A DNA stretch of 64,000 nt from Anodontia alba (lineage: Eukaryota; Mollusca; Bivalvia; Lucinida; Lucinidae): the NCBI GenBank assembly GCA_964016985.1, contig OZ024823.1, positions 61,586,514 to 61,650,513 of the forward strand, given 5' to 3'. Position 1 is the first letter of the stretch, and the number at the start of each line of letters is the position of its first letter. Positions 42,091 through 52,437 of this stretch are shown here, piece by piece. The position numbers and the translations under genes were made by a program. The notes below the pieces were generated by a model. It ran no database searches. It saw nothing but the letters and a program-made list of their open reading frames with translations, and was not told the DNA's origin.

Positions 42091-42235
42091 TAACCTTTGG
42101 CACCCTCATGGCAAAATCTGCATACAACAGATTGATACATTCCTTTTCATTATTTTTCCTCGTAAACAAGGTAAATTATTAGGAGACAATTGGCATAAAA
42201 TGTCAAGCCCTGTTTTCTGAAAAAAATATACTAAA
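42091..42235 (+). repeat. TTAA-3/4-like MITE, degraded
   Basis: TTAACCTTTGGCACCCTCAT left end, AAATTATTAGGAGACAATTG and AAATGTCAAGCCCTGTTTTC arms. Right end lost in A-rich sequence. Confidence 0.55.
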
Positions 42236-42298
42236 AAAATAAATAAATGAAATTAATTAATAAATAAAAAACACATCAAAAAACAAACAAAACAGTTT

Positions 42299-42512
42299 TT
42301 AACCTTTACCACTTTCTGGGCAAATTCAGCAGACAACAAATTGATGATATTTTTCTCCTTTTTCCTGTTTAATAAGTTTTGAAATCTTACACAAAATTGT
42401 CTCCAAAGTAGACAATTTGCATGAAGTGTCAAAGCCTATTTTCTTGAAAAAAAAATAAGAAAAAAATATTTCAAAATGTCATCTGCTGAAATTTTTACCA
42501 CAAGTGCTAAGC
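42299..42512 (+). repeat. TTAA-3 MITE, full length
   Basis: TTAACCTTTACCACTTTCTG and AAATGTCATCTGCTGAAATTT with TTTACCACAAGTGC. Turn TTGTCTCCAAAGTAGACAA. Confidence 0.82.
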
Positions 42513-42734
42513 AATAAATTATGCAGACACTAATGGCTCAACCTTATGGCTTAGGATGGGTGTAGTCATGATAAATGCTTAATTTCAGGTATTTTAGAGG
42601 AAAGCACTGAAGTCTGTGACTGTACTGCGCAGCATGGTCCATAAGTCAGTCCAAATGTTAGGAATATTCTGAAGACAATGTTCGCTGTTTTTGAAAAAAA
42701 AAACTGACAAAAAATTATCCTACATTATCATCTG

Positions 42735-42920
42735 GAAGAGGATTAAGGAGTATTTAATGATAATTCAGTGATAATTTTCACCAATTCTTCATAACAAGTA
42801 TGTTGTGGGTACTCATTAGAAATGCCTCACTGAGGTACTTTTAATGAGTACTGACAACATGTGTTTTTATGGAGAAATAAGAAAAAAAAATTGCAAAATT
42901 ATCACCAGATAGTCATCTAC
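42735..42920 (+). repeat. PAL-5b palindromic element
   Basis: Same core module 3 as PAL-5 (TATGTTGTGGGTACTCATTA / TTAATGAGTACTGACAACAT) but different ends: AAGGAGTATTTAATGATAAT on the left and the near-complement AATTATCACCAGATAGTC on the right. Confidence 0.75.
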
Positions 42921-42937
42921 AGCCCCTCTGCTGACAT

Positions 42938-43226
42938 AACCGGGGTGGTTGGGTGGTGCGAAGGTGTCGTGTATCTTATGTCACCGGGGCGTCCAACTGA
43001 TATTGGCTTACAGTTGGGCAAGGCCTGCTATCCTTGTAGCAGGTAAGGGTAGAGGGGGAATGTTTTTATTTCTTCTGTTTCTTCACTTTCATTCCTGTTC
43101 CTCTTTCTTCCCTGTTCCTCTCTCATCTCTTCGACTATCTCTTCTGTCACTCTTCTCCCTTTCTCTGGGAGACGACACAAAATGACCCACAAGGGTTGAC
43201 GTGTCGTTAAACCCCAACACAATCAA
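42938..43226 (+). repeat. Retroposon D, full length (289 bp)
   Basis: Starts AACCGGGGTGGTTGGGTGGT and ends AAACCCCAACACAATCAA. Flanked by TCTGCTGACAT at 42927-42937 and 43227-43237, an 11-bp perfect duplication. Middle part pyrimidine-rich (CTGTTCCTCTTTCTTCCC). No clear B box on either strand, so tRNA origin is not shown. ORFs of 64-91 codons recur in every copy but are frame artefacts. Confidence 0.9.
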
Positions 43227-43237
43227 TCTGCTGACAT

Positions 43238-43545
43238 CAATTGACCCCATATCTGGGGCTATACTTGCCTGTGTCTTCACTGTTTACATATCAAATAATG
43301 GTGGTTTTCCCTTGGTTGACCTCATTTGGTTGTGATTAAGAGATAACTTGCCAAAGATGAAACTTTTTTGGCAACCAGATTATTAGATTGAAATGTGAGG
43401 TCATTGATTCATCAGAAGATTACCATTATATCCTGTAGACTTTTCAAATAAAAACAATCTTACCATACTAGATGTAATTACTGCACATGGCCTTTAAGTC
43501 AAGCAATTTCTAAATCTTCATTTTACTCTCATTATTGGAAGAGAT
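43238..43545. other. Intronic stretch without recognised elements
   Basis: No structure noted. Confidence 0.4.
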
Positions 43546-43977
43546 AAAGTAAATGGGTAAATTTTTGGAGAAGTAAAGTAGAGGGGTCAGTTACTGGAGG
43601 AAGTAAAGGGATCAGTTACTGGAGGAGGTAAAGTAAAGTGGTCCCTTATTGGAGGATGGAAAATAAGGGGATCGTTTACCTTTACTTCTAAGTATAGGGG
43701 TCAGTTATTAGAGGAGGTAAAGTAAAGAGGTCAGTTACTGTAGGAGGTAAAGTAAAGGGGTCTGTTATTGGAGGATGTTAAGTAAAGGGGTCAGTTATTG
43801 GAGGAAATAAAATAAAGGGGTCATTTATTGGAGGATGTAAAGAAAAGGGGTCTGTTATTGGAATATGTTAAGTAAAGGGGTCTTTTACTGGAGGAAGTAA
43901 AGGGGTCAGTTACTGGAGGAGGTAAAGGTGTCAGTTAGTGGAAGAGGTAAAGTAAAGGGGTCATTTACTGGAGGAAA
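43546..43977. repeat. Minisatellite, about 30-35 bp units
   Basis: Around 13 imperfect units of the type GGAGGAGGTAAAGTAAAGGG plus GTCAGTTATTG. Unit length and the GGAGGA part vary. Confidence 0.88.
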
Positions 43978-44457
43978 AGTCTGACTGAAGCTGACAAATA
44001 ATAGATCATAAATGGAAAACTACCTGTTGGCGAGTGTCAGCTGTAAGGGGAAAATTTGGCAGTACCAGATTTTGTAGGGAATGTAGCAGAAATCTTTGGG
44101 TACATGGCAGATTTTAGGAAAAACTATTCCTACTACCTGCACATCACATCAGAAAATGAAAGGGAAACTGACTCTTTGCAGAAAATTTTCGAAGGTAGCA
44201 GAGTGAAGGAGAAAACTGGCTGTTGGCATGTGGCAGGTATGAAGTAAAAATACTGCCTTTTATGAGGAATTATTTGTGTGTGGAGTAGAGAAAAATGAAA
44301 TAAAAAAATGATAGGTTTCATAGATTAGCAGTCACCATGAACATAAGACAATATTTATATTTTGTTTTTTCAAAAGTATTGGTAAACTTTAGTTGTCAGA
44401 TTACGAGATGAGTTGCAAAACAGTAGAAGAAAAATCAGACTGAGGCAATGACATTGT
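43978..44457. other. Intronic stretch without recognised elements
   Basis: Two related phrases (ACTACCTGTTGGCGAGTGTC at 44021, AACTGGCTGTTGGCATGTGG at 44214) suggest an old duplication of about 190 bp. Confidence 0.45.
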
Positions 44458-44625
44458 TCAAGATAAGATCTTCTTCTACCAAAAAATATTCATACTATTC
44501 TTATTTCTGCATGAAACATATCTTATGGCACACATTAGAAATGTCTTGCCAAGGTGCTTCCTACAATATATGTTCTTGTGGAGAAATGAAGAAAAATATT
44601 TACCTGGATACCACTCCAATCCAGA
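44458..44625 (+). repeat. PAL-5 element
   Basis: AAGATAAGATCTTCTTCTACC left, ATATCTTATGGCACACATTAG and CTACAATATATGTTCTTGTG arms, right end CACTCCAATCCAG. Confidence 0.55.
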
Positions 44626-44639
44626 CTTATGTAACTAGA

Positions 44640-44835
44640 ACAAAATCTAAGTATTTGAGGGGACTAGATACACTGGGAAGATTTTCTGCCATTTTTACAA
44701 GGGAGACAACTTTTGTGACTTCCTGTTTGCTCTCTTGCTCACCAGTCCCTTCTGAAAATAGATCTTTAAAAGGAAAGAATGTGCTCTCTTTGACAGTTAT
44801 CTCCCCTGAAAGTGTATCCACTTCTCAGAACATAG
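44640..44835 (-). repeat. PAL-7 element, reverse
   Basis: GGACTAGATACACTGGGAAG end, then GGGAGACAACTTTTGTGACT and AAAAGGAAAGAATGTGCTC. Order reversed relative to 15115. The second core arm is lost. Confidence 0.6.
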
Positions 44836-44884
44836 AACTTGTACTCTTCCCTGTGTTTCATTTTTGTGTTGATTAATTTGAGTC

Positions 44885-45096
44885 TTAATCCTTGTCATGC
44901 TGAATAATTTAAAATGCCACGCCCACTACTAATTTTCAGCCAGTAAGATTACTTGATCCAGGTTGTTGATACAAATTCACATTGTCAATGACACAGTGCA
45001 GATCCAGATCAGTTGGCTTCTTCAGAAGCCAACTGATCTGGATTTACACTGTTTTCAAAGACAGGGTATATCCGGGATCAGCAGGACCAGGGTTAA
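44885..45096 (-). repeat. TTAA-2 MITE, reverse, 212 bp
   Basis: TTAATCCTTGTCATGCTGAA and ATCAGCAGGACCAGGGTTAA. Core turn TTGGCTTCTTCAGAAGCCAA is perfect. Confidence 0.9.
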
Positions 45097-45374
45097 TTGT
45101 ATTACCTAATGATTGATGAAGTTACCTTATTTATCTGTTAGCACTTGATTCCAGGTTTCAGAGCTCATTAAACCAGTAATTATTCTTCTGGTTGCACTTT
45201 TTTGAGCTCATTAAGCTCTGTTATATATCTGTTGTTGTGTAGTGTTGTTTTTGTTGAATCTCAATTAAATTTGCTTTCATCACATTGTAAAACCTGGACT
45301 GCTGTTTTATGGTTTGATAGAAATTGTTTTGGATGGTGAGAAGACTGTTTGTTGAATGATATAGTTGGAAAGAT
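45097..45374. other. Intronic stretch without recognised elements
   Basis: The phrase GAGCTCATTAA occurs twice (45160, 45204). Otherwise unstructured. Confidence 0.4.
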
Positions 45375-45390
45375 ACAGTCAAGTTTCAAA

Positions 45391-45732
45391 GCGGCACAGT
45401 GGCTTAGTTGGTAGAGCATCCGCTTTGTGACGGGAGCTGGCGGGTTTGATCCCAGCCGAATCATACCAAAGCTTTAAAAATGGCACTAGCTGTTCTTTCG
45501 CTTGGCGCTCAGTATTAAGAAAGCAGAGCCAGGAATCAGAACTGGTCAGCTCAGTGTCAGTATAATGTGACTGGGTGGAATATCATGTCAGGTATCTGGG
45601 GCGTGATATTTCAGTGAAGCAGCACGCTTAAAGTGAGCATTGAGCTCCCTGCAACATCCAGACACCGTTGCGGTATGGCTGAAAGATTGTTGAAAGCGAC
45701 ATAAAGCCCAAATAAAGCAAGCAAACAAACAA
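45391..45732 (+). repeat. SINE-C (tRNA-derived), full length (342 bp)
   Basis: Head A box AGTGGCTTAGTTGGTAGAGC and B box GGCGGGTTTGATCCCAGC. Body with CTGTTCTTTCGCTTGGCGCT. Tail GACATAAAGCCCAAATAAAG then (CAAA)n. Flanked by ACAGTCAAG(T/C)TTCAAA, 16 bp with one mismatch, at 45375-45390 and 45733-45748. Confidence 0.92.
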
Positions 45733-45892
45733 ACAGTCAAGCTTCAAAGGCGTGAACTTCAAAGGCTCAAACATCTTTGGGACCATGAAAATTTATTCTA
45801 GACAGTCATGGTTAGTTTGAGGCACTAAGGGTTAATCATAGCGCCAGGTCAGGAGGCAGATGTGGATAATTTAGCGACGTCTTTTCGATCTT

Positions 45893-46000
45893 ATATATAT
45901 AAAGATATGTTGAGTGCACTCATTAGAATTGCCTCAATGAGGTGAGTCTAATAAGTACATACAACATATATTTTATTGATTAAATAAGAAAATTTTCCTA
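45893..46000 (+). repeat. PAL-5 element, partial
   Basis: AGATATGTTGAGTGCACTCAT and TCTAATAAGTACATACAACA arms. A further scrap of the same kind lies near 46103-46150. Confidence 0.55.
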
Positions 46001-46252
46001 AAATGTTCTTTGATATTTGTTTTCTTGAGCAATCAGAAGAATTTCAGAGGGACCCAAAAACCAGTTCGAATCAGCCATATTTGGTGCTCATTTTACTTGC
46101 ATTGACAAGTTGAGGCAGTTCAGATGAGTGCCCATGACATATGCTTTTATAAAGGCGATAAAAGTACATAGACTTTAATATATAGAATATGAAATTGCTT
46201 GACTGTGTTTGTGGTAATTAGGTTGAATATAGTACTTTCAAATCTATGTCCT

Positions 46253-46440
46253 GTAACTCCAGACAAGGCAATTTTTCAACCAGAAATGACTACTGGTAAT
46301 ATTTTTCTTATTTTTCCAGGAAACCATATGTTGTTGGTGCTCATTACCAAGGCACTTCTAATGAGTAACCCACAAAATATGTTTTCAGTGCAAAATAAGA
46401 AAAATATTATGTGGATACCCTGTCTTATCTGGAGCTATGA
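46253..46440 (+). repeat. PAL-5 element, full length
   Basis: GTAACTCCAGACAAGGCA and TCTTATCTGGAGCTATG ends. Core CATATGTTGTTGGTGCTCAT with TTACCAAGG turn. A 99-codon ORF across it is spurious. Confidence 0.8.
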
Positions 46441-46496
46441 GTATCCATATTCTAACCATTTCACCCATTTGTATCATTTATTCAGCTATACATCAT

Positions 46497-46684
46497 AGCA
46501 CTAGTTAAGGCACTTTTTTCAATCAAAAAGTATTGATATTTTTCTTATTTCTCCACAAAAACATATGTTGTGGTACTCATTAGAAGCACCTCAGTGAGGC
46601 GCTTCTAATGAGTACCCACAACATATGTTTTCTTTGAGAAATAAGAAAAATATTTACCGGATACCCTCCCTTATCTAGACCTAT
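46497..46684 (+). repeat. PAL-5 element, near-perfect hairpin
   Basis: AGCACTAGTTAAGGCAC and CTTATCTAGACCTATG ends. The arms of core module 3 pair without mismatch over most of 40 bp around AGAAGCACCTCAGTGAGGCG. Confidence 0.82.
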
Positions 46685-46889
46685 GTATACATCAATCAGT
46701 TTTCCTCCTTTTCCAATAGCTCATCAGCTCCTCCAGCATGTAACCCATCATGCTGCATCTCCATTCAAATCATACACCCATCATACCAAATAGTTCTGAG
46801 CCAAGGAATTTGCATGTAAATCTTACATATCTTCACTCATATATCATCTGTTGTAATCATCCAGTCATCATTCATTCCAAATTATTATT

Positions 46890-47020
46890 GTATTTACCAT
46901 AAGTATTCAGACACTGTGCATGCTTTTCTGACTTTTCCTAAAAATTGAACTACGGTAGTTCATTTCAGATCTGTTAATATGTCTGTAAATTGCTGGATGA
47001 GTGGCAAACTGTAGACCCTA
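46890..47020 (+). repeat. PAL-6 element, left part
   Basis: TATTTACCATAAGTATTCAG left end, CTGGATGAGTGGCAAACTGT, then AGACCCTAATATG, where PAL-10 text takes over. Confidence 0.6.
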
Positions 47021-48140
47021 ATATGCTTTTATAAAGAAAACCAGGAGAAAAGAACCACGGTGGGTAGCCATAACGGCACCTGAATGAGCAAATTGCCTGT
47101 AACGCTGCCTGCAGGATGAAATAGCGGACACTGAGCGGATTTCTTTTGTAAAGTGACAGATACATGGTCAATTGCCAGGTGATTTTTCTGAAATTAAAAA
47201 AAAAAAAATAAGTTGATGAAACCATTTATCTTACGGAATCCTACAAATAACAGACATATTATCAGTAACCAGGAAATGTCATTTAAGACAGGGCATTACT
47301 TTCTAAATCTTACAATTTATGCTATGTTTGTGTTTTTGCACAAACGAGGTACCATATATTGCAAAAATTTCATTGTTTCTACAATTTCAAGACAAATGGC
47401 CAGTTTATGGCTTCTTCCTTATTCTATATTCTCTTTAAAATGATGCAAATGTCATTCCTTTGTCATACATTTATTGTATACAGCGTAATTTATCTCACTG
47501 TTGTAGAATTCATACAGGAATGGATCCTGTGGGATCAAAGGTAATTAAAGCAACGTTTCTGTAGCATGGGCTATAGTGTTAAAACACTCAAATTCATTCT
47601 TAAACTATTACAGTAAAAACATTAAAAATGACATCGGTAATCATTTTACGGCTATTTTTATGACACACACCTTGTTACATGACCCCAGAAGTTATTATTA
47701 TTATTTTTTTTTTTTTTGCATGTTATGTGCAATCGATCTGCATACCTGCAAATAGTGGGCCATTTCCTGCAAACACGTAACCACACATTATGTCAGAAAC
47801 TTTACAATCCTTCAGAATTCTTCACATTTCTTAATGTCAGTCTTACCTTTTTACTTTTGTTGGTCTTTCCACTTGAATCAAGGCCCCGTGTGTTTGTGTA
47901 AACAAAAATTCCACTCGGGCCCCTTTACTTGATCCCACAGGCAACAGGCAACGTTACAGGCGATTTGGTCACTTAGGTGCTGTTACGGCTACCCACCATG
48001 AGAACTGTTGCATAAGCATCATTAAATAATCTCTCATGAAGTCCTCTGCTGATCTTTCTTTAAAGTGTGTCCTTATCAAGTGGATATTTTACTGCAAGTT
48101 TCTCCAGCAACTCTTAAAAAAGTAAGTGCACAGTGGGGTA
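47021..48140 (+). repeat. PAL-10 remnant split by the Transib-like element
   Basis: Left ATGCTTTTATAAAGAAAACC and right GCATAAGCATCATTAAATAA then AAGTGTGTCCTTATCAAGTG correspond to the right half of PAL-10 at 55511-55600. Confidence 0.6.
47056..48000 (+). mobile_element. Transib-like non-autonomous element (945 bp)
   Basis: Left end CACGGTGGGTAGCCATAACG and complemented right end CATGGTGGGTAGCCGTAACA begin inverted terminal repeats of about 55 bp with roughly nine mismatches. A perfect 5-bp target duplication AGAAC flanks it (47051-47055, 48001-48005). CACGGTG ends plus 5-bp duplications are the signature of Transib transposons. A second inverted pair, CCTGTGGGATCAAAGG at 47527 and CTTGATCCCACAGG at 47927, lies inside. 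No transposase ORF. Confidence 0.7.
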
Positions 48141-48407
48141 TTAAGTATATAGTAGTTTTGATGGAACGAAAACTTGTTTTGTCAGAGTTCATCACTACAG
48201 TTTATTCTAGGTTTTACTCTTAATGTTTTTGGGAGAGATCTTTACCAAGCAGACTGTTTTATATCTGTATGTCTCCTTTTATTAGTGTGTTATCTCTTAC
48301 ATAATACTGCCAGGCCTGTTACCAGTCATCACAGATCTGGCACACCAGGCTACTAACCTAGTTACCAGACAGTTTTTGGCCCTCGGTTTGATTTTGCAGT
48401 CTAAGGC

Positions 48408-50578
48408 TTTTTAGCTCATCTGAGCTATGCTCAGGATGAGCTATTGTGATCACTTTTCGTCCGTCGTCTGTCCGTCCGTGCGTCCGTCCGTTAACATTTT
48501 CAAATGACTTCTCCTGTGAAGCCCTTGAGCCAATTTTGCTCAAATTTCATATGGAGCCTCCTTAGGTAGGGGGAACGAAAAATTTGTAAAATGGTCACGG
48601 TCCATTGACCAAGATGGCCGCCATGCCCATATATGGTAAAAACATTTAAAAATCTTCTTCTCCAGAACCGAGGATGCCTTGGGGCTGAATCTTTGCATAA
48701 GTCATCGAGGACGGGAGGTCTACCAAAATTGCTAAAATAAAGGTCACATATTGACATTTGGCCTTTTTATGGCGGCAAGGTCAATTTTGCTTCCCTATGC
48801 ATTTGTATGGGAAAAATCTTCAAAAATCTTCTTCTCCAAAACCGAGGATGCCTTGTGACTGAATCTTTGCATATATCATCGGAAACTGGAGGTCTACCAG
48901 AGTTGCTAAAATAATGGTCGTACATTGACATTTGACCTTTTTACGGTATGGTCAATTTTGCTTCCTTGTGCTTTTGTATGGGAAAAATGTTCAGAATTTC
49001 AAACGACTTCTCCTCTGGAGCCTCTGAACCAATTTTGCTCAAATTTCATATGGAGCCTCCTTAGATTGGGGGTATGAAAGATTGCTAAAATGGTCGCGGC
49101 TCGTTGACCAAGATGGCCACCATGCCCATATATGGTAAAATACTTTAAAAATCTTCTTCTCCAGAACCGAGGATGCCTTGGGGCTGAATCTTTGCTTAAA
49201 TCATCTACCAAAATTGCTAAAGTAAAGGTTGTATATTGACATTTGACCTTTTTACGGCAAGGTCAATTTTGCTTCCCTATGCATTTGTATGGGAAAAACC
49301 TTCAAAAATCTTCTTCTCCAAAACTGAAGATGCCTTGTAGCTGAATCTTTGCATATATCATCGGAAATGGGAGGTCTACCAAAGTTGCTAAAATAATGGT
49401 CGTACATTGACATTTGACTGTTTTAGGGTAAGGTCAATTTTGCTTCCTTATGCATTTGTATGGGAAAAATGTTCAGAATTTCAAAAGACTTCTTCTCTGG
49501 GCCAATTTTGCTCAAATTTCATATGGAGCCTCCTTAGGTTGAGGGTTTAAAAGGTTGCTAAAATGGTCGCGGTTCGTTGACCAAGATGGCCGCCATGCCC
49601 ATATATGGTAAAAACTTAAAATCTTCTTCTCCAGAACCTAGGATTCCTTGGGGCTGAATGTTTGCTTAAATCATTGGGGACTGGGTGTCTACCAAAGTTG
49701 CTAAAATAATGGTCGTACATTGACATTTGACCTTTTTACGGCAAGGTCAAGTTTGCTTCCCTATGCCTTTGTATGGGAAAAAAACCTTTAAAAATCTTCT
49801 TCTCCAAAACCGAGGATGCCTTGTGGCTGAATCTTTGCATATATCATCGGGAACTGGAGGTCTGCCAAAGTTGCTAAAATAATTGTCATACTTTTTACGG
49901 CGAGGTCAGGTTTGCTTCTGTATGCATTTGTATGGGCCCCATACAGTTGTATGGAAAAAATGTTAATAATTTCAAATGATTTTTCCTCTGAAGCCTCTGG
50001 GCCAGTGTTGCTCAAATTTCATGCGGAGCCTCCGCGGGCAGGAGAATGAAAGATTGCTAAAATGGGTATGGTCCATTGATCAAAATGGCTGCCATACCCA
50101 TATATAGTAAAAACCTTTAAAAATCTTCTTCTCCAGAACCAAATAAGCCCTGGGCCATTATCTTTGCACAAATTATGAGGGACAGGAGATCTACCAAAGT
50201 TGCTAAAATGATGGTTCTATGTTGACAGTTGACCTTTTTACCTCCAAGGTCAAATTTGCTTCCCCATGCATTTGTATGGGCCATATACATTTATATTGAA
50301 AGTATCGAAGTGACTTGTAGATCAACAGTAGTTAAAATAGTTCTGATTGGAAATCTAAGATGGCCGTCATCTTGTTTATATTTATTATATTTTCCTGCCA
50401 CTGTGCTGTTTACATGTATAAAATCATGATTCTTCAGAAACCACTTAGCCAATTCCCCCCAAATTTTGCATTGATCCTACTGTTGTGATGATAGGATTGG
50501 AAAAATGTTGCATAACATCTGCATATCTGCAGTGGTTATGTCACTCAGGTGAGCGAGCCGTGGCCCTGGGCCTCTTGT
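48408..50578 (+). mobile_element. E5: 2.2-kb tandem-core element
   Basis: Opens TTTTTAGCTCATCTGAGC with the complementary GCTCAGGATGAGCT (5' hairpin). Core units of about 480 bp contain GACCAAGATGGCCGCCATGC and ACCGAGGATGCCTTGGGGCT. Closes TCACTCAGGTGAGCGAGCCG, GGCCCTGGGCC hairpin and TCTTGTTT. Minus-strand ORFs of 60-85 codons are repeated translations of the units. Confidence 0.75.
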
Positions 50579-50790
50579 TTAACTCTTTCACTGCCACAGG
50601 CGATAATAATAGACTTTTACAAACAGCATAGATCCAGATGAGACTGCTTAGTGAGCTGTCTCATCTGGATCTACACTATTTGACATTCAGTCTTTCAACT
50701 TTATATATAAATGTCTTTCCAAATGATGGCTTGTTGAAATAAAAAAGCAGACAACAAATTTCATCTGAAATTTGGCACCGAAAGAGTTAA
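50579..50790 (+). repeat. TTAA-8 MITE, full length (212 bp)
   Basis: TTAACTCTTTCACTGCCAC and GGCACCGAAAGAGTTAA ends. Core module 1 variant GATCCAGATGAGACTG/CATCTGGATC with GCTTAGTGAGCTGT turn. It starts exactly where E5 ends. Confidence 0.85.
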
Positions 50791-50876
50791 ACCAATTCAT
50801 GTTTACATCCACAAATGTACTTTCACAAAAGGTGTTATCACATGCTGTAGAATACCTGTTCTGCAGCATCTGATCT

Positions 50877-51181
50877 GCCGGCCTCGGTGGCTCAGTTGGA
50901 TGCGCCGTCCGACTGTAGACCAGGAGGTCGCGAGTTCAACCCCTGCCGAGGTCGGCAACATTCTTTCGTGGAGATTGATCATGAAATATTTTCTACGGTC
51001 ATTCTCTCCCTTCCGCTGATTCAAGAAGGGCAGTTGTCAGTTTCTGGCTAAGAATGTGCACAATACTGGTTAACCGCTTAGAGGACTAAGCCTGCCCAGT
51101 AAACGTGTGGTTGGGTAAACTGACCGCGCTCGACATGACCCCATTGGGTTGACTGGGCCGTAAAACCTCAACACAAACAAA
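50877..51181 (+). repeat. SINE-A, full length, 12-bp target duplication
   Basis: Flanked by AGCATCTGATCT (50865-50876 and 51182-51193). The target is the core of a PAL-6-like hairpin: CTGTTCTGCAGCATCTGATC before, GGGTCTACACTGTCTGTC after. Confidence 0.93.
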
Positions 51182-51193
51182 AGCATCTGATCT

Positions 51194-51664
51194 GGGTCTA
51201 CACTGTCTGTCTAATACTTAGGGTGAGTTCGGTAGATGATGTTTACTCTTTTATGTTTTTTGTATTACTTCTTATATATTAGTAGTTTCATCATTCATTT
51301 CAGATGATAACATGAGAAAGGCTTCATGCACTGGAGCATCATTCATACAAACTCTGCATGCCCAAATTAAAAAGGGGAATTGAGAGCTTTTAATGTCCCC
51401 ATCAATGGTACTTCAAGCAAGTTGAGACATTGCCTCTAAATTTGTAAGACTTTTACCAGACCACTCAAGTCCTGCCTGAAGTTACTAGCAGCTCTGCTGT
51501 AGAGGTACTAGGTCTTATTTTGCAACTCCACTGAGCAGGGTTCAGAGTTCAAACAAGAACTCTTTTCTAGTCTGAGGACATCAGAAAAGAGGGCTTCACC
51601 TGAAATTGCAGAAGCTGTGACTTGAGGTTCGGAAGGATTATTCAGAGTTGTTGTATATTGAGGA
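51194..51664. other. Intronic stretch without recognised elements
   Basis: After the PAL-6 right end (ACTTAGGGTGAGTTCGG) no structure is seen. Confidence 0.45.
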
Positions 51665-51855
51665 GGAGTATTTGATAATAATACTATATTTTTTTCTTAT
51701 TTCTCCATAAAAACAAAATACGTTATGGACTACTCATTAGAAGCACCTGACTTAGGCACTTCTAATGAGTACCTGTCCCACAATGTATGATTTTATGGAG
51801 AACTGAAGAAAATTATTCCAGAATTTTCATCAAATACTCCTTCTTAACAAGTCCT
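51665..51855 (+). repeat. PAL-5b element ending 20 bp before an exon
   Basis: GAGTATTTGATAATAATACT left and TTTTCATCAAATACTCCTTC right are inverted ends. Core module 3 between. The acceptor of the exon at 51875 follows directly (TTGTTTGTTTATTTCAG). Confidence 0.8.
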
Positions 51856-51874
51856 GTTTGTTTGTTTATTTCAG

Positions 51875-52119
51875 AATACATTACAAATGCCAGGGACACC
51901 CGGGACACCAGGGAGCCCCTACAACACCCTGACCCCTGGAAGCAATTTAAATACAAGCATGTTAAATGGTACCCTATCTCCAGGGTCCATGTATAGTCTG
52001 TCGTTTGAGAGTGCTATGGAATCATCATTAGCCAACAGTCCGCCCATATCTGCTAAAGATGCCTTTCAGATTCTCAATCGACCAAAAAACTATATAGAAA
52101 AAGCCAGAGCTAATTTTGC
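51875..52119 (+). CDS. FERMT2: Kindlin exon: Ser/Pro-rich F1 loop
   Basis: 245 bp: 81 codons in phase 0 plus two bases (GC), before GTAAGT. The translation begins NTLQMPGTPGTPGSPYNTL, is rich in Ser, Pro, Thr, Gly and Asn (disordered), and ends SAKDAFQILNRPKNYIEKAR, resembling the SPEILAKMFKPQALLDKA helix of kindlin-2 that leads back into F1. Ser-Pro and Thr-Pro pairs offer possible proline-directed phosphorylation sites. Length and sequence of this loop vary widely among kindlins, so the assignment rests on the helix, on the phase match to 63213 and on position. The ATG at 51887 is internal. Confidence 0.92.
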
Positions 52120-52244
52120 GTAAGTATCAAAGGTATTGTTCATTACATTTCTTCCTAAACATTCTCTTGTAGTCTGATTTAGTTTAGTTAGTTGTTTTAG
52201 TTGTTGACTGCTGTTGAGTTGGAGCTGTTGACCTTTGCAGGCCA

Positions 52245-52437
52245 CTTCTAATCAGTATCTATAACATACACATTTTTATGGAGAAACAAGAAAAATTATC
52301 CCAGAAAATAAGACTTGAAATTTCGTGTGAACTGTCTGCTAAGCAGATGAATCGCATGAACTGTTGAATCTTTATTTTCATTGAAAAAAAAAAAAAAAAA
52401 ATGTTTGCTTCAGTTGTGATTAGTATTTTTAGGGTTA
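52245..52437 (+). repeat. PAL-5 scrap followed by TTAA-4 MITE
   Basis: CTAATCAGTATCTATAACAT and TTTTTATGGAGAAACAAG (PAL-5 right arm), then AAATAAGACTTGAAATTTCG, GTCTGCTAAGCAGATGAATC and TTTTTAGGGTTAA (TTAA-4). Confidence 0.65.

Larger units (their letters stand above)
29923..51874 (+). other. FERMT2: Kindlin intron, 21,952 bp (phase 0)
   Basis: GTAAGT donor, TTATTTCAG acceptor. It interrupts the disordered F1 loop. It is the longest intron here and holds the largest nested insertions (E3, E4, E5, hAT and Transib-like elements). Confidence 0.9.

Noticed and set aside
44448..44876. 142-codon ORF
   Set aside because: It spans a PAL-5 and a reverse PAL-7 element; no domain character.
48358..50015. 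Series of similar minus-strand ORFs of 60-85 codons
   Set aside because: Translations of E5 tandem units; they stop at different places and have no start in common.
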